Below are positions 1 to 8,267 of a DNA stretch of 64,000 bases, piece by piece (the first letter of the stretch is position 1; every line of letters begins with the position of its first letter). Source of the stretch: an uncultured Aquimarina sp. (GTDB lineage Bacteria; Bacteroidota; Bacteroidia; Flavobacteriales; Flavobacteriaceae); NCBI GenBank assembly GCA_947500545.1, contig CANMSO010000006.1, forward strand, positions 124,001 to 188,000, in the 5' to 3' direction. Below the pieces are notes generated by a model that was not told the origin of the DNA, ran no database searches, and saw only the letters and a list, made by a program, of their open reading frames with translations. Both the position numbers and the translations under genes were made by a program.

Positions 1-1
1 T

Positions 2-811
2 GATTTTACCAATTCGGCTGTTGGATATACAGTATTGGGATATAACGTAGCCACAGATAAACTTCAAGAATTTATTGATTTGAATCAAATAGCAGATGTT
101 GTAGTTGATTTAGACGAACTTAATCAGCCCCTAAAACCAGAAAGTTCTATTGGATTTAATTTTGGTACAACTTATAAAACTCGAAAACTTCTGATTGAAG
201 TAAACTTTTTTAGAAACGAGATTGAAAACCTTATTGACACCCGAGTTATTGCACGAAAAACAAATGGGCAAAACGTTTTTAGTTACACCAATTTTAATAA
301 CATTTTTACAACAGGGCTGGAACTAAATACAGGATATAAGCTTACAGAAAATATCAACTTAAATTTAGGTTACCAATTATTATATGCCAAAGATAAAAAT
401 GTACTGGATAGGTTGGAAGATGGAGATTTTTTTGCCCGAGACCCTGCAACTTTAGAAACTTTTCGATTAAGTAAATCAGACTATTTTGGGTTATTAAACA
501 GGTCAAGACATACGATAAACTTCAAGGTTTTTTATGATATCCCTTCATGGGATGCCAACATAAACCTAAGAATAAATTATCGAAGTAAATATGGCCTTAT
601 TAATAACACTGCCGGAGGAAACGACATCTTGGATATTTTTGATCCATTTGTTGAAGGATATGCCATAACAAATCTCTCCATCAACAAAGCCATATATAAA
701 AGCTACAAACTGCAGATTGGAGCAAATAATCTTTTTGACTACACCGATGTACAGAACATCTCAAATCTAGCAGGAAGACAGATTTACGGAAAAATAGAAG
801 TTCAATTTTAA
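2..811 (+). CDS. TonB-dependent receptor, C-terminal part (5' end outside window)
   Basis: The frame is open from base 2, so this is the last 269 residues of a larger protein; a TTG at base 35 is an internal leucine, not a start. The segment shows alternating amphipathic beta strands typical of an outer-membrane barrel, a late 'GANNLFDYTD' motif common in the last strands of these receptors, and a terminal phenylalanine that serves as the barrel-assembly signal. An HmuY-like lipoprotein follows after 18 bases, so the receptor probably imports haem or another iron porphyrin. The substrate is inferred from the neighbour only; the plug domain is not visible. Confidence 0.9.
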   Translation, partial: DFTNSAVGYTVLGYNVATDKLQEFIDLNQIADVVVDLDELNQPLKPESSIGFNFGTTYKTRKLLIEVNFFRNEIENLIDTRVIARKTNGQNVFSYTNFNNIFTTGLELNTGYKLTENINLNLGYQLLYAKDKNVLDRLEDGDFFARDPATLETFRLSKSDYFGLLNRSRHTINFKVFYDIPSWDANINLRINYRSKYGLINNTAGGNDILDIFDPFVEGYAITNLSINKAIYKSYKLQIGANNLFDYTDVQNISNLAGRQIYGKIEVQF

Positions 812-829
812 TACAAATCAAAAATCATT

Positions 830-1468
830 ATGAAAACTATCAAATTAATCATCGTATTACTTATCTCGTCATACTTTATTTCCTGCAGCAGCGATGACGA
901 CTCTGAAACAACAGAAATGCCTGAGGCAATTGTTGCTAAAAGAATAGACAATCTTCATGCTCCCCAAACTGGCGGGCAAGGGCAACCAGTAGGAGGAAAC
1001 TTTACAAAATTTGATTTTGCAACAGGTCAGATTACTTCAAGCAATACCGATTGGGATATTGCTTTTAGGGGAACTACTATAGCTGTTAATGGAGGAACTT
1101 CTACTGGAACGGCTGACGAACCGATAAGAAATGCGGATGTTATTGTCGCAATTACAACCAACACTTTTGGTGAAGTAAAAGAAGCTCCGGATGCTTCAGA
1201 ATTTACTGCAGACGCTGATGGTACTTTTGCTATCCCAACTGGTAGTGGCAACGGATGGTATAATTACAATCCACAAATCAATGTCATTTCTCCAATAGCA
1301 GGTAAGATTTTGGTTTTTAAAACGAGAAATAACAGGTATGCAAAGGTCGAAATTTTAAGTTATTACAAAGATGCTCCAACGACTCCAGATCCAAGCTCGG
1401 ATATAGCTAGATACTACACTTTCAATTATGTATATAATCCAAATGAGGGAAACAAAAATTTAGAATAA
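830..1468 (+). CDS. HmuY-family haem-binding lipoprotein
   Basis: 212 residues. The N-terminus is a lipoprotein signal with lipobox around 'YFISC' (Cys20) followed by a Ser/Asp run, consistent with export to the cell surface. The body matches the HmuY fold family: 'TKFDFATGQ' and 'TDWDIAFRGT' in the first half and 'YAKVEILSYYKD' with 'YYTFNYVYNP' near the end. HmuY proteins take haem from host or environmental haemoproteins and pass it to a TonB receptor, which fits the gene directly upstream. I cannot point to the haem-ligating residues with certainty, so the ligand is inferred from the family. Confidence 0.85.
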   Translation: MKTIKLIIVLLISSYFISCSSDDDSETTEMPEAIVAKRIDNLHAPQTGGQGQPVGGNFTKFDFATGQITSSNTDWDIAFRGTTIAVNGGTSTGTADEPIRNADVIVAITTNTFGEVKEAPDASEFTADADGTFAIPTGSGNGWYNYNPQINVISPIAGKILVFKTRNNRYAKVEILSYYKDAPTTPDPSSDIARYYTFNYVYNPNEGNKNLE

Positions 1469-1918
1469 ATGAACAAAACTATTAACATAATATTTATCAT
1501 TTTGCGCATTGGTTTGGGTGGAATGATGGTGTATGGCGGTATTCAAAAATTTCAGAAACCTATCCCCACTCCTCTTGAAGTAGTTGACAAAGCTCTAAAA
1601 CTTCAGGATCCAGGACAGGAGAACACGCTCCAAAAGGTTCTCTACATCAATGGAATGAAGCAAACAGGATATTTCTGGGAGGTTTTAGGAATATGTGAAG
1701 TATTATTTGGTTTATTCCTATTTTTTCAAGGGTCAGGATTTATAGGAGCCCTATTTTTACTGCCTATAACTTTGCATATTTTTCTATTTCATCTTTTCTT
1801 GGAACCTGATGAAATAGGAGAATTGGCCATAACCGGAGGGTATTTTTTAATCAATATAGCGTTGATTTTCAAAGAATTTAATATCTATAAAAATCTATTA
1901 TGGATTAAGGTTTTATAA
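1469..1918 (+). CDS. DoxX-like integral membrane protein
   Basis: 149 residues with about four hydrophobic segments; the N-terminal 'RIGLGGMMVYGGIQKF' is typical of the DoxX/MauE-like superfamily. The ATG directly follows the HmuY stop codon (TAA then ATG), so translation is almost certainly coupled and the protein belongs to the haem-uptake operon. Its role is not known from the sequence. DoxX proteins are often tied to quinone or thiol redox chemistry, so a part in haem or iron handling at the inner membrane is possible but speculative. Confidence 0.75.
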   Translation: MNKTINIIFIILRIGLGGMMVYGGIQKFQKPIPTPLEVVDKALKLQDPGQENTLQKVLYINGMKQTGYFWEVLGICEVLFGLFLFFQGSGFIGALFLLPITLHIFLFHLFLEPDEIGELAITGGYFLINIALIFKEFNIYKNLLWIKVL

Positions 1919-1957
1919 AATGTATACTCAGGGAAAGGGTCAGTTTTCACCAATTTA

Positions 1958-1979
1958 AATAATGCTTATAGTCATTATT
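1958..1979. terminator. Weak hairpin between convergent genes
   Basis: A 7-bp inverted repeat (AATAATG, 8-base loop, CATTATT) lies between the DoxX-like gene and the sensor kinase, overlapping the kinase stop codon. It is AT-rich and without a clear T-run, so termination is only a possibility. Confidence 0.3.
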
Positions 1980-3834
1980 ATACGGGAATAGTAAAATAAA
2001 AAGTACTGCCCTTTCCCTCTTTAGATTCTAACCATATTTCACCGCCATGAGATTCTACTATCTTTTTACAATGTGCTAAGCCTATACCGGTCCCTTGATA
2101 TTGGTCTCTAGAATGTAGTCTTTGAAATATGGCAAATATTCGTTCTTTATGTTCGTCCGGAATACCAATACCATTATCTTTTACAGAAAATTGCCAAAAA
2201 CCTTTTGCCTTATCTTTGGGGTCCGTTCTCTTGGTAAATGAGATATCAATTTTCGGAATCGTCTTAGCATCTCTAAATTTTATAGCGTTGCTTATTAAAT
2301 TTTGAAATAATAGTCTAAGTTCAATTTCTGATCCTTTAACAACAGGAAGATTAGCTATCGTAATTTTAGCATTTGTTTCCTCTATGATCTTCTTCAGATC
2401 ATCCTGCAATTCTTTTAATACCACCTTACAATCAACATTTTTATATTCTCTACTTCGTCCTAATCTAGAATATTGCAATAATGCATCAATCAGGTTTTTC
2501 ATCCTTTTACTGGCATCTGATATAAAAGCTAAACTTTCTTTTCCTACTTCATCAAAACTATCACCATAATCTTCTGCTATCAAGCCTATGAAGCTAGAAA
2601 TGGTATTAAGGGGCTCCTGCAGATCATGACTTGCTATATATGCAAACTGTTCTAGTTCTTTGTTTTTAGCTTCCAATTCTATAGATTGTTCATGAATTGC
2701 CCGATTCTTTTTCTCTAACTCGATATTAAATCTTTTCTTGGCTAAATACCCCCTATAAATAATGAAGCTTGCACCCAGAGCTAAAATAATTAAAGCTACG
2801 AGTAATAGATTTATTTTTTTTTGGGTATTAATTTCCAAATTCTGTTGTTCTAGAACCTTTTTTTGTTCATCGATCTGAGTATTTTGTTTTTCCAGGAACT
2901 CATTCCTATTGTCTATTTCTTGGTTTGCAATTTTTATTTTTTCTTCTTGTTTCTTTATAAAGGCTATTTGTTCTTGAATATTATCCTCAAGCTCTCTTTC
3001 TATAAGCACTTTATCTTCATACTTTTTTTGCTGTATTTCGCTTTGAGTGTATAATTTCTCTATTTCTTTGTTACGCCTACTAATTTCTACCCTTTTATGA
3101 TGTATTTCTTCCTCCTGATCACCTATTTTCTCTAATTGATCGGTTATCTTATCCTTGTGAAATCGTATCTCCTGCTCCTTATTCCTAATAACAGTCTGAT
3201 GTTCTTTATTTTCTTCTTGTACTTCGGTTAACGATCTTTCTGTTTTTCTGTATAGTCGTTTCCACTTTTCTGAAGAAGATATAGCATACCGTTTTAATGA
3301 GGGTGCCATAGCAAAACCTTCATTTTCTATTCGTCCTGAATTAATTTCATATTCAAAAGAATTACCAACGTTGACCATATTAATCATAGAGGCATTAAAA
3401 TTGTAATCCTCGCTAACCAATAGGATATTTTTAGCTGAAATTTTGCTTAGAATGTAGTGAATCCCATAGTTGTATTTATTATTAACATATAATAGTTGAA
3501 TCCCTTTTACATCCTTTATAAATTGAAAACGAACAATTTCAACAGGTTTTCCATATATCTGTCGTTTCTGTGCCATAGCCTGAAGATCCAGAATTGTTCG
3601 GTCCGGTCCTAATACACCTATTTTGAAACTTTCGCTTTCATTTGCATTTGGCCACCCTATTTGTTGCGCAAAATTAAATACAAAAATGGCTCTCTGTAAT
3701 CTTTTTACTTCTTCGTTACTTGTATCCTGGGAATCCTGAGCATTAGCTCTAACAAAAAACGCCATAATCAGGCAAAGTACTATAAAAATGAATCGTGTTT
3801 TACTGCTTGATATATTCTGAGATCTATATATCAT
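1978..3834 (-). CDS. Sensor histidine kinase with periplasmic YfiR-like domain and long coiled coil
   Basis: 618 residues. Signal peptide or first membrane segment about 12-32; YfiR/DUF4154-like domain about 45-185 ('AIFVFNFAQQIGWPN', 'KIGVLG'); a very charged heptad-rich coiled coil about 195-340; one membrane helix 341-361; HisKA with phospho-acceptor His403 in 'SHDLQEP'; HATPase with 'NLISNAIKF', 'DNGIGIP' and 'GTGIGLAHCKKI'. The order places the YfiR domain and coiled coil in the periplasm. The ATG overlaps the stop of the upstream TonB receptor (ATGA), so the two are translationally coupled and the kinase may read receptor state. YfiR in Pseudomonas is a periplasmic repressor of a diguanylate cyclase; fused to a kinase it probably senses an envelope signal. 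No output domain is attached; the two nearby receiver proteins are candidate partners. Confidence 0.9.
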   Translation of the reverse strand: MIYRSQNISSSKTRFIFIVLCLIMAFFVRANAQDSQDTSNEEVKRLQRAIFVFNFAQQIGWPNANESESFKIGVLGPDRTILDLQAMAQKRQIYGKPVEIVRFQFIKDVKGIQLLYVNNKYNYGIHYILSKISAKNILLVSEDYNFNASMINMVNVGNSFEYEINSGRIENEGFAMAPSLKRYAISSSEKWKRLYRKTERSLTEVQEENKEHQTVIRNKEQEIRFHKDKITDQLEKIGDQEEEIHHKRVEISRRNKEIEKLYTQSEIQQKKYEDKVLIERELEDNIQEQIAFIKKQEEKIKIANQEIDNRNEFLEKQNTQIDEQKKVLEQQNLEINTQKKINLLLVALIILALGASFIIYRGYLAKKRFNIELEKKNRAIHEQSIELEAKNKELEQFAYIASHDLQEPLNTISSFIGLIAEDYGDSFDEVGKESLAFISDASKRMKNLIDALLQYSRLGRSREYKNVDCKVVLKELQDDLKKIIEETNAKITIANLPVVKGSEIELRLLFQNLISNAIKFRDAKTIPKIDISFTKRTDPKDKAKGFWQFSVKDNGIGIPDEHKERIFAIFQRLHSRDQYQGTGIGLAHCKKIVESHGGEIWLESKEGKGSTFYFTIPV

Positions 3835-6539
3835 AATCTGATTAATAATCGTAAAAAATAACTTGCGCCATTAACTCCAAATTGTTGTACCCTTCGGCTA
3901 TAAATAAAGTTACCATCTTCTGTATTTGCCGAATGCTGATGCTCATCAGGATAAACATTAAATATATTATTTCCGCCAAGGGTGCATTTTACAAAATCAT
4001 TAAATTGGTAAGAAACAGCCATATCTGTAACTAATTTGGAAGAAAAAGATTGATCTCTGGTTTCTAAATTTCCGGTAAAATCATTCAAAACCCAGTTAGC
4101 ACTATCCCCATCTTCAGGGTGAATAAATTTAACCTCTCCAAACAATGTATTTACCATTTGAAACCTAAATTTATCGATATCATAAGAAAGTAATGAATTT
4201 ACCTTATAATTTGGCTGCCCATACTCTACTCTTGCGATTTCTTCTCTATTAAATAGAACATCTTCTTGCCCTATAAGAGCTGTCGAAACTTTAATTGGCC
4301 CCTCTACTTTGGTACTTGTGATATTTGCTCCTAAAGACGCATTAAACTCGCCATTACCTATTGGGCTCTTAAAAAATAAAACGGCATCTGCTCCTGAAGT
4401 TTTTGAATCTATCGCATTCGTAAAAAACTGAGCTGCACCAATCCCAAAAGGTTCTAGAATCGTTTCGTACCCCTCTGCAAATCTTCCAGATAGAACAATC
4501 CTATCTTCTATATTAATTAAATAATAATCCACACTAAAGGTAAAATTCTCATTAAGTTTTCCACTAAAACCTGCACTCAGATGGTTTGATAATTCTGGTT
4601 TTAGTTTTCTTATTCCAAAAGCTTCTGTAACGATTGCACTTTCGTTATTAAATGTTCCAACTTGTAAACTTTCACCATTTACGAATTGTGTACTTACATT
4701 CTGAAAAAATACCTGATGAAGTGATGGTGCCCTAAAACCAGTAGAAAACCCAGCTCTAACACTAATTTCGTCGTTAATTCTATATCGCCCTGATAATTTC
4801 CAGATACCTTGACCTCCAAAATCATTATATGACTCGTATCGTCCTGCTCCTCTTAATAATAATTTATCAGATAGATTTGCTTCTATATCCAGATATCCTG
4901 AACTATTTGTTCTAAAACGATTAAGCTCGCTCTCTGGCTGAAATCCGGGAAAAACCTGTGCGCCGATAACCCTTGGCAACTCAACCCCAAGTTCATTTAC
5001 ATAGGTACTTCCTCCATTAATATAAGAAGCTTCTTCACCTGCAATAATTTGATAATTTTCTACTCGTAATTCTGCTCCAAAAGCAATATTTACTCCACTA
5101 AGCCAATCGAATGTTCGAGAAATATCAAGATTAGTTGTATTTTGATTATACATAAACCCTCCTGCGTAAAAAGTTCTTGGAGAAGCGATTCCTAATGATG
5201 CATTATTAGAATTATTTACTGTATAATCTAATTTATTAGTCCCAATAGAGTGACTAAAATCAACATTCCAATCATTTTTAACTCCTCTTACCCCTACAGC
5301 AACCGCATCATCTTGTATATCTGTTAAAATCTCTGGCGAAAAACCATTCGGAAACAGTTCCAGAACAACTCTATCTTCATCTTTAGGAAAACGATAGAAA
5401 CCTTTGGATTTACCCTCTCGATAGTTTCTGCCTCCATGCATATAGAAGGTAGCATTGTCAGACATTTTTATTTCCCCGTTAAAAGACAAGGTAAGATTTT
5501 GAGTTTCTGCACTTCCTATTTCCATTACTTGTCTATCAGAATACCCAGTTTGCCCAAAAAAGTTGTTTTGAGTAATCAATGTTTGATCTTCTGTTGGGTC
5601 ATTAGAATAAACTGAACCTGTATAATCTCCTGCTCTGTTTATTGCCTCCCGTTCTCTGTATTCTGCAGTAACATTAATATACCCTTCTTTTCCTATGTTA
5701 AGACCAAAATTTGCTGATGAGTATATATTGAAACCATCTCCCTCTGTATTGATCCCAGCTCTGTTATCTAATTGAATAACTTCGGTTTGTTTTTTTAGAA
5801 CAATATTAATTACACCTGCTATCGCATCTGAACCATATTGAGAAGTGGCGCCATCTCTAAGAATTTCTATACGATCTATAGCGGCTATTGGTATTGCATT
5901 AAAATCAGTACCTACAGAACCTCTACCTATTGTACCATTTACATTTAATAACGAACTACTATGTCTTCGTTTACCATTAACTAAAACCAGTACCTGATCT
6001 GGTCCTAATCCTCGTAATGTTGCAGGGTCTATATGATCTGTACCATCTGCAATGGTTTGATTTGTAGAATGAAAAGATGGAGTAATATAATGAAGAATAT
6101 GACTTAATTCTATTTGTGATGAACTTGTTAATTGCTGGGGGGAAATAATATCTACTGCTGCGGTATTTTTTAAAAGAGATTTAGGTTTTGCTCTTGATCC
6201 TAATGAAACGGGTTGGTCCATAGAAAATCCCGTTTCTAACACAAAATCAACCTGAATAGCCTCTCCTACTTTTACTGTTACTGTTTTAGAAACCGAAGTG
6301 TACATTACAAATCCAGAAGTAATTATATACTCGCCCTCTTCAACGTCGAATGTGTAATTACCATTAACATCAGTTGTAATGCTTTTATCTGTACCTTCTA
6401 TAAAAACTCTCGCTCCGGGTAAATTCCCAAACTGATCAGAAACATTTCCCGAGATTACGGCTCTGGATTGTGAAAATCCTATTGAGACAAAACAAATACA
6501 TAATAAAATAGTGAGATAAGTTCTATGCTGAACAACCAA
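3831..6539 (-). CDS. TonB-dependent receptor with carboxypeptidase-regulatory-like N-terminal domain
   Basis: 902 residues. Signal peptide about 1-23; a CarboxypepD-regulatory-like beta-sandwich about 26-110 ('ISGNVSDQFGNLPGARVFIEG'-type start); a plug domain about 125-245 with 'TLRGLGPDQVLVLVNGKRR' and 'EILRDGATSQYGSDAIAGV'; then a 22-strand-type barrel. It ends in Leu rather than the common Phe or Trp. There is no SusD-like partner; instead the next gene is a sensor kinase overlapping by 4 bp. This suggests a receptor tied to signalling or to a small ligand such as a siderophore, vitamin or peptide, not classical glycan uptake. The substrate cannot be read from the sequence. Confidence 0.92.
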   Translation of the reverse strand: MVVQHRTYLTILLCICFVSIGFSQSRAVISGNVSDQFGNLPGARVFIEGTDKSITTDVNGNYTFDVEEGEYIITSGFVMYTSVSKTVTVKVGEAIQVDFVLETGFSMDQPVSLGSRAKPKSLLKNTAAVDIISPQQLTSSSQIELSHILHYITPSFHSTNQTIADGTDHIDPATLRGLGPDQVLVLVNGKRRHSSSLLNVNGTIGRGSVGTDFNAIPIAAIDRIEILRDGATSQYGSDAIAGVINIVLKKQTEVIQLDNRAGINTEGDGFNIYSSANFGLNIGKEGYINVTAEYREREAINRAGDYTGSVYSNDPTEDQTLITQNNFFGQTGYSDRQVMEIGSAETQNLTLSFNGEIKMSDNATFYMHGGRNYREGKSKGFYRFPKDEDRVVLELFPNGFSPEILTDIQDDAVAVGVRGVKNDWNVDFSHSIGTNKLDYTVNNSNNASLGIASPRTFYAGGFMYNQNTTNLDISRTFDWLSGVNIAFGAELRVENYQIIAGEEASYINGGSTYVNELGVELPRVIGAQVFPGFQPESELNRFRTNSSGYLDIEANLSDKLLLRGAGRYESYNDFGGQGIWKLSGRYRINDEISVRAGFSTGFRAPSLHQVFFQNVSTQFVNGESLQVGTFNNESAIVTEAFGIRKLKPELSNHLSAGFSGKLNENFTFSVDYYLINIEDRIVLSGRFAEGYETILEPFGIGAAQFFTNAIDSKTSGADAVLFFKSPIGNGEFNASLGANITSTKVEGPIKVSTALIGQEDVLFNREEIARVEYGQPNYKVNSLLSYDIDKFRFQMVNTLFGEVKFIHPEDGDSANWVLNDFTGNLETRDQSFSSKLVTDMAVSYQFNDFVKCTLGGNNIFNVYPDEHQHSANTEDGNFIYSRRVQQFGVNGASYFLRLLIRL

Positions 6540-6619
6540 AATATGGGGGATTATTTTTGTGACGATAATAATTATACTTACTTATTAAAACCTTAGTTAA
6601 CAAGCTTTCGCTATACTTT

Positions 6620-6651
6620 CAAAGCTATAACATGTTAACACAAAATGCAAA
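6620..6651 (-). promoter_or_regulatory. Candidate Bacteroidota-type promoter of the receptor-kinase pair
   Basis: On the minus strand a TTTG (-33 element) is followed after 20 bases by TAGCTTTG, an exact match to the TAnnTTTG -7 consensus of Bacteroidota housekeeping promoters. It lies about 80 bases before the receptor start and downstream of the regulator terminator. Confidence 0.45.
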
Positions 6652-6655
6652 TATA

Positions 6656-6679
6656 TTAGGCCTATAATTTTGGGCCTAA
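6656..6679 (-). terminator. Hairpin terminator after response regulator
   Basis: Perfect 7-bp inverted repeat TTAGGCC / GGCCTAA with a 10-base loop, just downstream of the stop codon of the minus-strand response regulator and before the receptor promoter. No long T-run follows, so termination strength is uncertain. Confidence 0.5.
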
Positions 6680-6683
6680 GAGT

Positions 6684-7118
6684 TTAAATCGCTTTTTTGG
6701 CATACAACTCAGGAACTGAATAACTAAAATACTTATCTACAATATCGAATACCACTTCTTTTGTTAGCATTTTTTCTCTAAACCCCCTTATTTCAGGAAT
6801 ACTTTCTGCTAACTTTCTTTCTTCATGGTTAAGCTCTGCACCTATCATCAAAATAATAATTGCTCCTTTATACTCTTCTTCTAATTTTTGATATTCTGCA
6901 ATAAACTCCCAGCCATTCATTACAGGCATATTGATATCTAAAAATATCACTTCTGGTACAGCTCCAGATTGAAGATATTCCAAAGCTTCTGAACCATTTT
7001 TTGCAATGCCAACATTTTCCGAAACATTGGTACGCTCAATGATCATTTTATTGAAAAAATTTGTAGACTGACTATCGTCAACCAACAATACTTTTTTTAA
7101 TTTATTTTCCATTGACAT
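6684..7118 (-). CDS. Receiver-only response regulator with a degenerate switch residue
   Basis: 144 residues, a single receiver domain without DNA-binding output. Acidic pocket Asp14-Asp15 ('LLVDDS'), phospho-acceptor Asp61 in 'FLDINMP', and conserved lysine about 116 in 'FREKM'. The switch Ser/Thr normally found at the end of beta-4 is replaced: the segment reads 'IIILMIGAE', with Met91 where the sister protein at 7566-7982 has Ser. The usual Pro after the Lys is also Met. Phosphorylation may be possible but signal transmission should differ from the canonical form. It lies upstream of the receptor and kinase in the same orientation but is separated by a hairpin. Confidence 0.88.
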   Translation of the reverse strand: MSMENKLKKVLLVDDSQSTNFFNKMIIERTNVSENVGIAKNGSEALEYLQSGAVPEVIFLDINMPVMNGWEFIAEYQKLEEEYKGAIIILMIGAELNHEERKLAESIPEIRGFREKMLTKEVVFDIVDKYFSYSVPELYAKKAI

Positions 7119-7565
7119 GTGTTTAAAAAAGCTTATTCGCTTAATGTTAGGTTTGTAAAATCGTAATCGAATAACTAATTAATCATCCTATCACAGGGGT
7201 ATTTTCTATTTGCTAAAAAAGCTAAACTGCAAATAACTTTTCCTTAAAAGAAAAAAACCTACCATCATTATTCGACAAAGAGCCAAAAAACCCTATAAAA
7301 AGCACTTGTTTAATTCAATAATCTTTGTAAAGTTATATACTAAAAAATTGTTTTACAGTAAAACCTTAAATCAATTAACGCAAAAATAGTAAAAAAACTA
7401 AGGTAAAAGCGTAATTAACTCATATAGAACGCGATAAAACCCTAAAATATTATATCTATTTTAAATACATCTTCTCAAAATTTAATTATATGTAAATACA
7501 AAATGTAAGAATTATAAATATCCTAGATCTTAAACTTTAATTAATATTGTCGTGCAGTCTTCTTC
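7119..7565. other. Gene-free AT-rich spacer between two response regulators
   Basis: About 450 bases, very AT-rich, with stop codons in all frames. I see no RNA gene, hairpin with T-run, or credible small ORF. It must contain the promoter of the 6684-7118 regulator, but no clear -33/-7 pair stood out. Confidence 0.5.
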
Positions 7566-7982
7566 CTAAACGGTAACAGAAAAGTGATCTTTTAATACAT
7601 TATCTAATAAATTTAAAGACAAAGGTTTATTTATGAAATCATCTACAGAATGATTCTTAGCCGATTCTCTTACATCATCGGGGTTAGAAGACGTTGACAA
7701 TAGAATTACCTTAATACCCTGAATTAGTTTTTGATCTAGTTTAGAAAATTCTATTAAAAACTCCCAACCATTCATTGCGGGCATATTAATATCTAAAAAA
7801 ATAAGGTCAGGCTTTGTGGCTGCATTGTTTTCTACAGCATTAAGATATTCGAGAGCTGCTAAACCACTTTGAACAGTATATACCTGCTGAAAGCCTTCGT
7901 GTTTGGTAACAACTCTTTCGTTAAAGAAATTTGTGGCCTTATCATCATCTATTAATAAGACACAATTCACCAATTTACTCAT
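7566..7982 (-). CDS. Receiver-only response regulator (canonical)
   Basis: 138 residues from the chosen start 'MSKLVNCVLLIDDD'; the frame is open 40 codons further upstream (to 8102), but that extension is not receiver-like, so the internal Met is preferred. Canonical features are present: 'LIDDD' acidic pocket, phospho-acceptor Asp in 'FLDINMP', 'ILLSTSS' with the switch Ser, and 'DFINKPLS' with the Lys-Pro pair. It is similar in sequence to the regulator at 6684-7118, suggesting duplication. Stand-alone receivers in Bacteroidota often act as phospho-relays or by protein-protein contact; the nearby YfiR-type kinase is the obvious candidate donor. Confidence 0.87.
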   Translation of the reverse strand: MSKLVNCVLLIDDDKATNFFNERVVTKHEGFQQVYTVQSGLAALEYLNAVENNAATKPDLIFLDINMPAMNGWEFLIEFSKLDQKLIQGIKVILLSTSSNPDDVRESAKNHSVDDFINKPLSLNLLDNVLKDHFSVTV

Positions 7983-8267
7983 AAGACGATTCCAATTACC
8001 TTCTAAAGGAAATAAACTTATTGGACTTTTCATAACAAAACTAAATTTAATAGAATAGTTTTCGTTTAAAAACATATATTTTACGGTAAAATGTATGCAC
8101 ATGCATAATAAATTATAGCTTTAACAAAGTAATATCTTATTAAAAAAACATCTCATTTGTGTTACAAAATGTAGTTTTGACAGTCTTATACTATAGACTA
8201 TATAAAAATAAATGTAATTTTGGAATAAATCAGATTATCATTTATTTGAAATTTCTGTAAGGGATAT

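Noticed and set aside
35..811. Complete 258-residue protein starting at the TTG at base 35
   Set aside because: The frame is open to the window edge and the sequence is the middle of a receptor barrel; TTG is an internal codon.
1027..1251. 74-residue minus-strand ORF in the HmuY gene
   Set aside because: It lies wholly antisense to a well-supported lipoprotein gene.
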